64,000 nt of DNA from Alphaproteobacteria bacterium (GTDB lineage: Bacteria > Pseudomonadota > Alphaproteobacteria > SMXP01), in the NCBI GenBank assembly GCA_028285305.1, contig JANQPV010000011.1:38339-102338 (forward strand), in the 5' to 3' direction. This document shows, in pieces, positions 53,857 through 64,000 of this stretch. The notes under the pieces are model-generated. The model had not been told where the DNA came from. It did not search any database and was given only the letters and a program-made list of their open reading frames with translations. The position numbers and the translations under genes were made by a program. The stretch's first letter is position 1, and each line of letters starts with the position of its first letter.

Positions 53857-55248
53857 TTATCTCCTTTGGAACTCGGGGCTCATGACAAAGAGCGTCAGAC
53901 CTTGGGAACCGTCGGCGGCCTGGCTGATGGACGTTTTGGTCGCCATCGACAGCGTATCGCCCAGCGCCCGTTCCGCAATGCGCACAGGATTGATCATCGA
54001 CGGTGCATGCCCGGCAAGCGCATTGGCCCATTCCAGCCTTTTCTCGATCGCATTCGGACCAATCCAATCGGCCGCCGTGTCGGGCCACCCCGCGGGTGAC
54101 GGGGCGGTGAATGGAGCCTGACCCAACAGGGTCAGCATCTCAGTGATCCGCATCTGATCTGTCTCCTTCGTGCCGACGGCGCGAAACGTAGAGAGCACCA
54201 AGTCCGTCGGTGACTTCACCTTCGCCAGCGGGTCGCTCCACGCTGAAGACGACGCGAGCATTTCCTCATACACATCTGGCAGATGTCCGTCCGATGCCAA
54301 AAACTTTCGGGACAGCTTATCGATCAGCTGCCGCGGGGGAGTATCGGATACAAAGTGGCGTACGAGCTTGGTACTGATGAATTTGGCCGTTGAGGGATGC
54401 CGCGACAGATCACGGAAGATGGTGCGGGCTTGGTCCATACCCGCTTCGCTATATCGTTTGCCCATAATGGTCTGTGCACCCGGCTCGTGAACATTCGGCC
54501 GGAAGGAGAACGTTCCCACCTTTGTACCTGCATTCTTCCCGCCGTGCACAGACCAGCCTGTCAGAGCTTTAGCCAGGCTCGTGACATCCTCTTGAGAATA
54601 GCCGCCGTTTACGCCCACCGTGTGCAGTTCCAGCGCTTCGCGCGCCAAGTTTTCGTTCAGCCCCCGCTTTCGCTTCGTCCCGGCGCGCGAATTCGGTCCG
54701 ATGGACTGGGTATTGTCCAAATAGAGCAGCATCGCGGGGTGGGTCATGACCGCCATCAGCATGTCGTAGAACGAGCCAAAGACGTAAGGCCGAATGGCCT
54801 CTCTCTCATAAGCACCTGAAATGAAGCGCAGGGGAAGCTTTTGGGCGGATACAGAAAAGTGATTAGACCAAAAGTGTGTCAGTCGTTCCGCAAACGGCTT
54901 ATCTGTTGTAATGGCGGCGGCGCTTCTCGCCTGCACCTCGGCGACAAAGGGTCCGCGCACTTCCATTTGCATCTGCTTGCGCAGAGTCTTCGTCTGTTGT
55001 TTGTCCCCTTTTTCTTTTGCCTCCTTTATGGCCGCTTTCCGCTCTTTCTGGTCCTGGCGATAGGCCTGAAAACGTTTGAACAGATCTTGAGTCGAGGGGA
55101 GTGATGGGCCCTCAAGGCTCGCCGCTTTGCCAGGAGTGATCTGCTCGGAGAGCCAATCGGGACCATTGGATCCGATCTTCCTCAGGTCACCGGGCCGGGC
55201 ACCATATCCAAATCGATTTGCGGCAATCTCAGCGGAATATTTGACCAT
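53857..55248 (-). CDS. DUF1800 family protein
   Basis: 463 aa from the ATG at 55248 (GAGGAACGC upstream); the ORF track is 45 bp longer. AEIAANRFGYGARPGDLRKI is the family start, followed by LTHFWSNHFSVSAQKLPLRF, AREAIRPYVFGSFYDML-type segments, NLAREALELHTVGVNGGYSQ and SKALTGW. The charged central coil (YRQDQKERKAAIKEAKEKGD) is an insertion often seen in the family. No signal peptide is evident, unlike the Tat-bearing partner; co-export is possible. Function unknown. Confidence 0.9.
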   Translation of the reverse strand: MVKYSAEIAANRFGYGARPGDLRKIGSNGPDWLSEQITPGKAASLEGPSLPSTQDLFKRFQAYRQDQKERKAAIKEAKEKGDKQQTKTLRKQMQMEVRGPFVAEVQARSAAAITTDKPFAERLTHFWSNHFSVSAQKLPLRFISGAYEREAIRPYVFGSFYDMLMAVMTHPAMLLYLDNTQSIGPNSRAGTKRKRGLNENLAREALELHTVGVNGGYSQEDVTSLAKALTGWSVHGGKNAGTKVGTFSFRPNVHEPGAQTIMGKRYSEAGMDQARTIFRDLSRHPSTAKFISTKLVRHFVSDTPPRQLIDKLSRKFLASDGHLPDVYEEMLASSSAWSDPLAKVKSPTDLVLSTFRAVGTKETDQMRITEMLTLLGQAPFTAPSPAGWPDTAADWIGPNAIEKRLEWANALAGHAPSMINPVRIAERALGDTLSMATKTSISQAADGSQGLTLFVMSPEFQRR

Positions 55249-55319
55249 GCGTTCCTCTTCAGCGCCAACAAAGATCCTGCGGAAAAATGACAAACGGATT
55301 TAGGAGCCAACTCCGTCGC

Positions 55320-56552
55320 TCATTCCCGGCGCAATGCGACAATGGGATCGAGTTTCGAGGCTTGATGGGCAGGATAGTAGCCAAAAAAGATCCCGACAAA
55401 AGCGGAAAAGCCAAACGCAAGAGCAATGGAAGAAGTCGAGAGGACCGTCGGCCAGTCGGCAAGCTGCGCAATGAGGGACGCGCCCCCGGCGCCCAAAAGG
55501 ATGCCGATGATCCCGCCGACCATCGAGAGAACGACGGCTTCGATGAGAAATTGGAGGCGAATGTCGGTCTCACCGGCCCCCACGGCCAACCGCAGACCGA
55601 TTTCCTTGGTGCGTTCAGCGACGGACACCAGCATAATATTCATGATGCCGATGCCGCCCACCAGCAGGGAGACGGAGGCGATCGCTGCCAGCAGCAGGGT
55701 GAGAATGCGGGTCGTATCGGCGCTCGTCTTCAGAATCTGTTCGAAATTGTGAACACGAAAGTCGTTCTCTTCGGAATCTCTTAGTTTGTGACGCGAGCGG
55801 AGGAGATCCACAATCTGATCTTCGACATAGGTCATCTGCTCCGCATTTTGCACTTTCACCGTGATGGAACTGACTGTATCGCCGGCGAGCGCCCCTTTGC
55901 CAAACAGGCGTTTCTTTGCGGTGGAAAGCGGAATGAAGACAATGTCGTCTTGATCTTGTCCGAACGTACTCTGGCCTTTTTCATTCAGCACACCCACCAC
56001 TTTGAAGGGGATGCGGTTCACCCTGATGCTGGCGCCAACGGCGGTTTCACCGGGAAAGAGATTCTCGGCCACGGTTTTGCCGATCACCGCCACCTTTGTC
56101 GCTCCGCGAACATCCGCATCCGTGAAAGCGGCGCCGAGGTTGAGGCTCCAATCATGGGCGATGAAGCTTGCGGGCGTGACGCCTGACACGCGGCTCTGCC
56201 AATTGTTCGCCTGGGAAACAAGTTGAGCGGCCCCGTCTTGGGCGGGCGCAACCACATCGATCGAGGAGATATTGGCCTCGATTGCGTCCGCATCGCGCCA
56301 GGTGAGAGTTGGCTGCGCACCAGCACCGGAACTGACGCCGCGCATGCGCGTGGCGCCCGGTGTGATCATGATGATGTTCGAGCCCAGGCTTTTGATGAAG
56401 CTGGTCACGTTCTTCTCGGCGCCGGAGCCCACAGATATCATGACCACCACGGAGGCCACCCCAATGACGATGCCCAATGTCGTGAGAATGCTGCGCATGA
56501 TATTTGTGCGCAGAGCAAAAAAAGCCGTGGAGAACGCATCGTCAATTCGCAT
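55320..56552 (-). CDS. MacB-like ABC transporter permease
   Basis: 410 aa from the [20 protein letters not shown] start; the ORF track adds 31 residues from within the ATPase gene. One N-terminal helix (SILTTLGIVIGVASVVVMIS), a large periplasmic MacB core (GSGAEKNVTSFIKSLGSNII; GETAVGASIRVNRIPFKVVG) and an FtsX domain with three C-terminal helices (LLLAAIASVSLLVGGIGIMN; VVLSMVGGIIGILLGAGGAS; FGFSAFVGIFFGYYPAHQAS). Such mechanotransmission transporters push substrates out of the periplasm through a TolC-like channel; none is encoded here. It overlaps the ATPase gene by 11 bp. Confidence 0.94.
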   Translation of the reverse strand: MRIDDAFSTAFFALRTNIMRSILTTLGIVIGVASVVVMISVGSGAEKNVTSFIKSLGSNIIMITPGATRMRGVSSGAGAQPTLTWRDADAIEANISSIDVVAPAQDGAAQLVSQANNWQSRVSGVTPASFIAHDWSLNLGAAFTDADVRGATKVAVIGKTVAENLFPGETAVGASIRVNRIPFKVVGVLNEKGQSTFGQDQDDIVFIPLSTAKKRLFGKGALAGDTVSSITVKVQNAEQMTYVEDQIVDLLRSRHKLRDSEENDFRVHNFEQILKTSADTTRILTLLLAAIASVSLLVGGIGIMNIMLVSVAERTKEIGLRLAVGAGETDIRLQFLIEAVVLSMVGGIIGILLGAGGASLIAQLADWPTVLSTSSIALAFGFSAFVGIFFGYYPAHQASKLDPIVALRRE

Positions 56553-57300
56553 GGTGAAGCGCCTTTTCTTTCGCACCTTCCTCATGGATCTTGCCGTCCA
56601 AAATGTGGATGATCCGGTCGGCGTGGTCCGCCACCTCTCGGTCATGAGTGACGATGACGATGGTTCGGCCCCGTTCGTTCAGCCGTGCAAAGAGGCTCAT
56701 AATGTCCTCGCTCGTCTTGCTGTCGAGCGCCCCCGTCGGCTCATCCGCAAAGAGGATCGCGGGATCATTGACCAAGGCACGCGCGATCGCGACGCGTTGC
56801 TGCTGACCGCCCGACAGCTCGGTTGGTTTGTGATGATACCGGTCACTGAGACCAACGGCGTCCAGCGCCTCAAGCGCTCTGGCCTCCCGGTCAACGGGGC
56901 CGTTAGCGGAATAGAGCAAGGGAAGCTCGACGTTCTTCAGGGCAGACGCCTTCGCGAGCAGATTAAACTGCTGAAACACAAAGCCAATCTTTTCGTTGCG
57001 GATCGCGGACAGATCCGATCTCTTCATACCTGACGTATCGATCCCATCACAGACATAGGTTCCCTCGGTAGGCTTATCCAAGCATCCCAAGATGTTCATC
57101 AGTGTCGATTTTCCCGACCCGGACGGCCCCATAATGGCAACGCATTCTCCGTGTGCGATCGAGAGCGAAACGCCGTCAAGCGCCTTTACCGTTTGATCGC
57201 CGAGCTGATAGTATTTCTTCAGGCCAAACGCGGCAATGGCCATTCCTCGCTCAGCCGTCTCGCTGTCCGGCATTGCCGGGGATAGGGCTAAATCCGTCAT
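56542..57300 (-). CDS. ABC transporter ATP-binding protein, MacB/LolD type
   Basis: 252 aa from the ATG at 57300, overlapping the adaptor stop (ATGA). Walker [22 protein letters not shown]-loop [20 protein letters not shown], signature [20 protein letters not shown], Walker [16 protein letters not shown] and switch His in [16 protein letters not shown]. The FQQFNLL and DEPTGALDS motifs place it in the MacB/LolD family. It energises the permease encoded downstream. Confidence 0.95.
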   Translation of the reverse strand: MTDLALSPAMPDSETAERGMAIAAFGLKKYYQLGDQTVKALDGVSLSIAHGECVAIMGPSGSGKSTLMNILGCLDKPTEGTYVCDGIDTSGMKRSDLSAIRNEKIGFVFQQFNLLAKASALKNVELPLLYSANGPVDREARALEALDAVGLSDRYHHKPTELSGGQQQRVAIARALVNDPAILFADEPTGALDSKTSEDIMSLFARLNERGRTIVIVTHDREVADHADRIIHILDGKIHEEGAKEKALHHAN

Positions 57301-58592
57301 CGCATGGGCCGGCGTCCCGGGGAAACCCGGTTCGGTCCTCGGTTCGATCCGACGAGCACTTTGTCTCCTTCCCGAAGAGCACCATCCAAAATTTCCGTGT
57401 AAGTACCGTCGGTTATGCCTATGGAAAGCGGGATCGGCTCGAACTCGTCGTCTTTCGCGAGACGCCATGCGCGCGCCGCGCGGCCGAGAGGAGACGTTGC
57501 GGCGAGAGTGTCAGTGGCGCCCAGCTCCAAAGATCCGCCCACGCCATTTCCTTCAGGTTGTCCACGCCGAAGTTCACTTGTCTCTGGCGGGCGAAACCGG
57601 AGTGCCCGGTTGGGTATACGCAGCACATCGTTCTTAGTCGCCAGAATGATGTTTACGTTCGCGGTCATCCCTGGAAGCAGAAACTCGTTATCGTTGGCCG
57701 CGGAGACGATGACTTTGTACGTGACCACATTTTGCTCGATCTCCGGCGCCTTGCGGATCTGCATGATGGCACCGTCAAAGGTTTCGTCCGGATACGCATC
57801 GACGGTGAAACGCACGGTTTGGTCCGAATGCAATTGCCCGATATCGGCTTCATCCACATTGACCTCGACCTGCATCTCGGAAAGGTCCTGAGCAATCGAA
57901 AAGAGGCGGGGTGTCTGCAGGCTCGCTGCCACGGTCTGGCCGATGGAGACATCTCGCTCGATGATCGTGCCGTTGACCGGGCTGCGGATGAACGTATGGC
58001 CCAGATCCACCTCCGCCCGCTTCAAGGCGGCCTTGCGCTGATCCACTTGTGCCTTGGCCGTCAGGATGCGCGCCTCCGACGAGGCCACTCGTGCCGTGGC
58101 TTGGTCGGCGGTTGCGATAGCGGCATCAAGCTGGGCTTGGGAGACATTGCCCCGTTTCCGAAGATCGCTCGCTCGAACCCGTGCGGCAACGGCTTCGGTG
58201 AGTGTTGCTTTTGCCTCCATGAAGGCCGCGTCGGCCTCTTTCACGCTGGCCTCGGCAATGGCCAGTTCGGCCTTGGCTTGGGCTACATTGGTTTCGAAGG
58301 GAACCGGGTCGATTCGAGCGATGACCTGGCCCGCTTCGACCTCGTCATTGAAATCGGCATAGAGCTGCGTAATGAGGCCGGAGAGCTGGGACCCGACATC
58401 AACGGTGACAAGTGCCGACAGCGTGCCGGTGGCCGACACCGTGCTTTGGATGTCGCCCCGCGTGATTTCGACCTGCGCAAAGTCCTCCTCTCCCGAGTCG
58501 CCTCTGAAAACGAGGAATGTGGCCAAAACCACCGCCCCGATGAGAGTGAAAGAAACAAGTCGATGTCGCTTAACCAGCGCCCAAAGCCGCAT
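57297..58592 (-). CDS. Efflux periplasmic adaptor subunit (MacA/HlyD type)
   Basis: 431 aa. One N-terminal membrane helix (LVSFTLIGAVVLATFLVFRG), a biotinyl-lipoyl half (QSTVSATGTLSALVTVDVGS and AGQVIARIDPVPFETNVAQA), a helical hairpin (AKAELAIAEASVKEADAAFM; LKRAEVDLGHTFIRSPVNGT), then a beta-barrel domain. It bridges the MacB-like transporter to an outer-membrane channel. It is the first gene of the adaptor-ATPase-permease operon, whose genes overlap, so a single translational unit is likely. Confidence 0.94.
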   Translation of the reverse strand: MRLWALVKRHRLVSFTLIGAVVLATFLVFRGDSGEEDFAQVEITRGDIQSTVSATGTLSALVTVDVGSQLSGLITQLYADFNDEVEAGQVIARIDPVPFETNVAQAKAELAIAEASVKEADAAFMEAKATLTEAVAARVRASDLRKRGNVSQAQLDAAIATADQATARVASSEARILTAKAQVDQRKAALKRAEVDLGHTFIRSPVNGTIIERDVSIGQTVAASLQTPRLFSIAQDLSEMQVEVNVDEADIGQLHSDQTVRFTVDAYPDETFDGAIMQIRKAPEIEQNVVTYKVIVSAANDNEFLLPGMTANVNIILATKNDVLRIPNRALRFRPPETSELRRGQPEGNGVGGSLELGATDTLAATSPLGRAARAWRLAKDDEFEPIPLSIGITDGTYTEILDGALREGDKVLVGSNRGPNRVSPGRRPMR

Positions 58593-58689
58593 CCATACCC
58601 CTTTGCGTTTCCAATCTGGTTATTTCTATCACTTACGAATGTAAGCATCTCTCAGGATTAAACGAGCGGGAAGTTCAATTCCGTTGAAG

Positions 58690-59643
58690 TTAACCGTGAT
58701 TGGGAGGGCTCGGTTCGCGCACTGTGCCGGCTCTCCACTGGCTTACGGCAATTCCGGTCAAGATAAGCGCGAGGGCCAACAGACTGCTCAGACCGAAGCT
58801 TTCGCCCAACAACAAGGCGCTCAGCGCCACGGTAATGATCGGCACGATATAGTTGGTAAGCGAAAGAAAGGACGGTCCCGCGGAACGGATCAGCATTAAA
58901 TAGTAAATCGTGGCCAGCCCCGTCGGAAAAACCCCCAAAGCGACCAAGAGTATGAGGGCAGGGACATTGGTGGAGATCTCCATCGGATTGTCCGCCAATA
59001 TCATAACCGGAACGGTAAGCAAAAATGCGCATATGGTAATAGCGCAGGCGCCCGCGATTGGATCGACCTCCGGCATCCGCCGTGCCACGATAGTGTTCAG
59101 TGCATAGCAAAGGGCGGCGCATAACACTGCAAAGTGATAGATGAGCGTTTGGTGCGTCGCGCTTACCCCGCCGCCCAGCGGGTCGAAAAGCACGAACAGC
59201 CCCAAAAACCCAATGCAAAAACCAACGAATTTGGCGAACGTGAGCTTGTCGTCTCGCACGAAGAAATGGGCGAGTACAATTGTGGCAAGCGGCATGAAGG
59301 CGAGCAGAATACCGGCCACCCCCGCATCGATTCGTGTCTGGCCGATCGACATCAGAGAAAAAGGGATCGCATTTCCCAAAAGGCCCAATACCGCAAATGC
59401 CATCCAGGCGTGCGAGATCTGCCTTTGCCCGGGACGGCCCGGCACCGTGACAGGCGGCAAGGATTGGCCGTTGTGGCGCATGAGGCCGTAGAGAACGCCG
59501 ATTGCAATGAGTAAGCGAATGGCCACGGTCGTGATGGGTGGGATCGTCGCGACAACAATCTTGGTCATCAGGACCGCGGAGCTGAAGAGAAGTGCCAATA
59601 TTGCCAGGAGGGCCCAGTCGCCGGCCGGCCGATTCAAAAACAT
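58690..59643 (-). CDS. DMT-superfamily transporter (EamA domains)
   Basis: 317 aa, ten membrane helices in two EamA repeats. WALLAILALLFSSAVLMTKI starts helix 1; SLMSIGQTRIDAGVAGILLA, FMPLATIVLAHFFVRDD, FLGLFVLFDP and SLTNYIVPIITVALSALLLG-ESFG are typical EamA signatures. Metabolite or drug exporter; the substrate is not known. It lies alone on the minus strand, divergent from serC with 156 bp between. The longer ORF 58658-59929 in another frame is its shadow. Confidence 0.9.
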   Translation of the reverse strand: MFLNRPAGDWALLAILALLFSSAVLMTKIVVATIPPITTVAIRLLIAIGVLYGLMRHNGQSLPPVTVPGRPGQRQISHAWMAFAVLGLLGNAIPFSLMSIGQTRIDAGVAGILLAFMPLATIVLAHFFVRDDKLTFAKFVGFCIGFLGLFVLFDPLGGGVSATHQTLIYHFAVLCAALCYALNTIVARRMPEVDPIAGACAITICAFLLTVPVMILADNPMEISTNVPALILLVALGVFPTGLATIYYLMLIRSAGPSFLSLTNYIVPIITVALSALLLGESFGLSSLLALALILTGIAVSQWRAGTVREPSPPNHG

Positions 59644-59799
59644 GGTCCGTTGTCATACATAATCTCGCATGAGGCAAGAACGGCGGAAGCCGCCACAAAA
59701 GGTTTCGTTGACTAGCTCCTCGCGCTCGCGTATAGGGGCGGTGGGCTACGCCTCCCCAACGAGGCGCGCCTATTCTGGAAGGGATAGGAAGGAAAATTG

Positions 59800-60969
59800 A
59801 TGACAAGTCTCTCCAAACCGGCCGTGCGTCCTGCGCGGCCAGAGTTTTCGTCGGGTCCCTGCGCAAAGCGGCCCGGATGGTCTCCTCAAAATTTAAAAGA
59901 TGCCGCTCTTGGGCGGTCACACCGGTCAAAGCTCGGCAAGGCCAAATTGTCCGACGCTATAGAGCGTACACGGAATATACTGGGTGTGCCCGCCGACTAC
60001 CGGATTGGCATTGTTCCCGCTTCTGACACCGGCGCCCTTGAAATGGCCATGTGGTCCCTCTTGGGGGAGCGCCCCGTGGATATGCTGGCGTGGGAAAGCT
60101 TCGGCGCCGGCTGGGTCACGGATGTCGTCAAGCAATTGAAACTAAGTGATGCCCGCGTTATGGAAGCCGATTACGGCGAGATTCCTAACCTCTCTGAGGT
60201 TAATCCGGACCATGATGTTGTCTTTACGTGGAACGGCACCACGTCCGGTGTACGCGTTCCGAATGCCGATTGGATAAGTTCAGACCGGTCGGGTCTGACC
60301 ATATGCGATGCCACATCAGCTGTCTTCGCCCAAAAGCTGGATTGGCCGAAGTTGGATGTTGTCACATATTCCTGGCAAAAGGTTCTTGGCGGAGAGGCGG
60401 CCCACGGCATGCTCATCCTGAGCCCTCGAGCTGTGGAACGCTTGGAGAATTACAGCCCACCCTGGCCGCTGCCTAAAATCTTTCGTCTGACAAAAGGCGG
60501 TAAGCTGATCGAGGGCGTATTCAAAGGCGAGACGATCAACACACCGTCCATGCTGTGTGTAGAGGACTATTTGGATGCGCTCAGCTGGTCGGAGGGTTTG
60601 GGCGGTCTAGATGGCTTGTGCGCGCGTGCGGACCACAATCTAAAGATCCTCGAGAACTGGGTTGCCGCGACGGACTGGATTGACTTTCTCGCCGCGGATC
60701 CGGCATGCCGCTCAAATACGTCCGTCTGCTTGAAGATCGTTGATCCCCGGGTCACGGCGCTCTCGAGCGAGGACCAAGCCGCCTTTGCCAAGTCCATTGC
60801 TTCGACCCTCGAACAGGAAGGGGTCGCCCTAGATATCGGCGGGTATAGAGACGCCCCCCCGGGCTTGCGTGTCTGGGCCGGAGCCACGGTCGAGGCCGCC
60901 GATGTCGAAGCCCTGTGTCCGTGGCTGGATTGGGCGTTCGCTTCGGCAGTTGACGAGCTCGCCTCATAG
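59800..60969 (+). CDS. serC: Phosphoserine aminotransferase
   Basis: 389 aa from the ATG at 59800 (AAGGA upstream). It converts 3-phosphohydroxypyruvate and glutamate to phosphoserine, second step of serine synthesis. [20 protein letters not shown] is the start; [20 protein letters not shown] and [14 protein letters not shown] follow. The PLP Lys is in [20 protein letters not shown]. Length and sequence are of the long alphaproteobacterial/archaeal type rather than the 360-aa E. coli type. serA follows 58 bp on. Confidence 0.96.
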   Translation: MTSLSKPAVRPARPEFSSGPCAKRPGWSPQNLKDAALGRSHRSKLGKAKLSDAIERTRNILGVPADYRIGIVPASDTGALEMAMWSLLGERPVDMLAWESFGAGWVTDVVKQLKLSDARVMEADYGEIPNLSEVNPDHDVVFTWNGTTSGVRVPNADWISSDRSGLTICDATSAVFAQKLDWPKLDVVTYSWQKVLGGEAAHGMLILSPRAVERLENYSPPWPLPKIFRLTKGGKLIEGVFKGETINTPSMLCVEDYLDALSWSEGLGGLDGLCARADHNLKILENWVAATDWIDFLAADPACRSNTSVCLKIVDPRVTALSSEDQAAFAKSIASTLEQEGVALDIGGYRDAPPGLRVWAGATVEAADVEALCPWLDWAFASAVDELAS

Positions 60970-61027
60970 TATCTACACAAACCTTTTAGAAAACCATATT
61001 TTTACGGTCAATTGATAGGGGTGAAAC

Positions 61028-63900
<2,873 letters not shown>

Positions 63901-63905
63901 CACTA

Positions 63906-63942
63906 GAGCCGTTTTGGTTTTGACGGAAACACAAAACGGCTC
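63906..63942 (+). terminator. Hairpin after purA
   Basis: GAGCCGTTTTG (63906-63916) and CAAAACGGCTC (63932-63942) form a perfect 11-bp stem with a 15-base loop, five bases after the purA stop. The sequence that follows is T-rich (ATTCTTTGTTTT) though interrupted. It most likely ends the serC-serA-purA transcript. Confidence 0.8.
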
Positions 63943-64000
63943 CAGATTCTTTGTTTTGCGCGTTTCCTGACGGTGGTGAGGCGCATTCGCGCCGAACGAT

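Noticed and set aside
57153-58661. 502-aa plus-strand ORF
   Set aside because: Antisense to the adaptor gene and the start of the ATPase gene, both of which have clear motifs. Its composition is that of a shadow frame.
58658-59929. 423-aa minus-strand ORF
   Set aside because: It overlaps the DMT transporter in another frame. Its translation is rich in Arg, His and Pro with no domain, while the 58690-59643 frame has clear EamA helices.

Overview
The window looks like a contiguous piece of chromosome from a free-living alphaproteobacterium of moderately high G+C. Evidence for this: a GapR (DUF2312) protein, DUF1244 and DUF4164 proteins, the order yebC-ruvCAB-ybgC-tolQRAB-pal-cpoB-tilS-ftsH-folP-glmM, a 6S RNA candidate between zapA and the 5-formyl-THF cyclo-ligase gene, a transketolase-gap-pgk-class I aldolase operon, and cysteine-poor L31 and L36 ribosomal proteins. 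Genus cannot be fixed by reading. No phage, transposase, CRISPR array, tRNA or rRNA was seen.

Layout. 1-4.5 kb: a cut-off crotonase divergent from an SDR protein, an MltB-type lytic transglycosylase, a DUF1194 secreted protein and the tiny rpmJ gene (missed by the ORF track). 4.6-7.3 kb: small conserved proteins ending in gapR, then a 0.5 kb spacer filled with palindromic repeats. 7.3-13.9 kb: thiD with an acyl-CoA ligase, a divergent SDR-hydrolase pair, pirin/LysR and a GNAT enzyme. 13.9-19.3 kb: an accessory stretch with a bacterial voltage-gated sodium channel, a methyltransferase, MarR and TetR regulators with clear palindromic operators, a phytanoyl-CoA dioxygenase-like enzyme and an orphan protein resembling only the ATPase domain of GyrB/ParE.

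19.3-35 kb is a long leftward housekeeping block: cell-wall precursor (glmM), folate (folP), membrane proteolysis (ftsH), tRNA-Ile lysidine synthesis (tilS), the whole Tol-Pal envelope machine and the RuvABC resolvasome. 35-37 kb holds an orphan 83-aa gene, folate cyclo-ligase, 6S RNA, zapA and a DUF4164 coiled coil. 37.3-44.3 kb is a rightward sugar-phosphate operon (tkt, gap, pgk, fba) that runs into thiE and a Sel1-repeat protein.

44.4-52.6 kb: an XRE repressor facing a 51-aa protein across four phased operator palindromes, an ArsC-like phosphatase, an inositol monophosphatase, a MotA-like/OmpA-like inner membrane pair, a paraoxonase-like propeller, an MsbA-like exporter and rpmE. 52.7-59.6 kb: a leftward group with a MacAB-like efflux system followed by a DUF1800-DUF1501 pair, plus a DMT transporter. 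59.8-63.9 kb: serC, serA and purA, closed by a strong hairpin.

Most worth following up: the orphan GyrB-like ATPase domain with a ruined ATP lid, the XRE/four-operator/51-aa cassette, the MotA-like/OmpA-like pair, the DUF1800-DUF1501 pair, and two copies of a palindromic repeat whose arms differ by compensatory changes.
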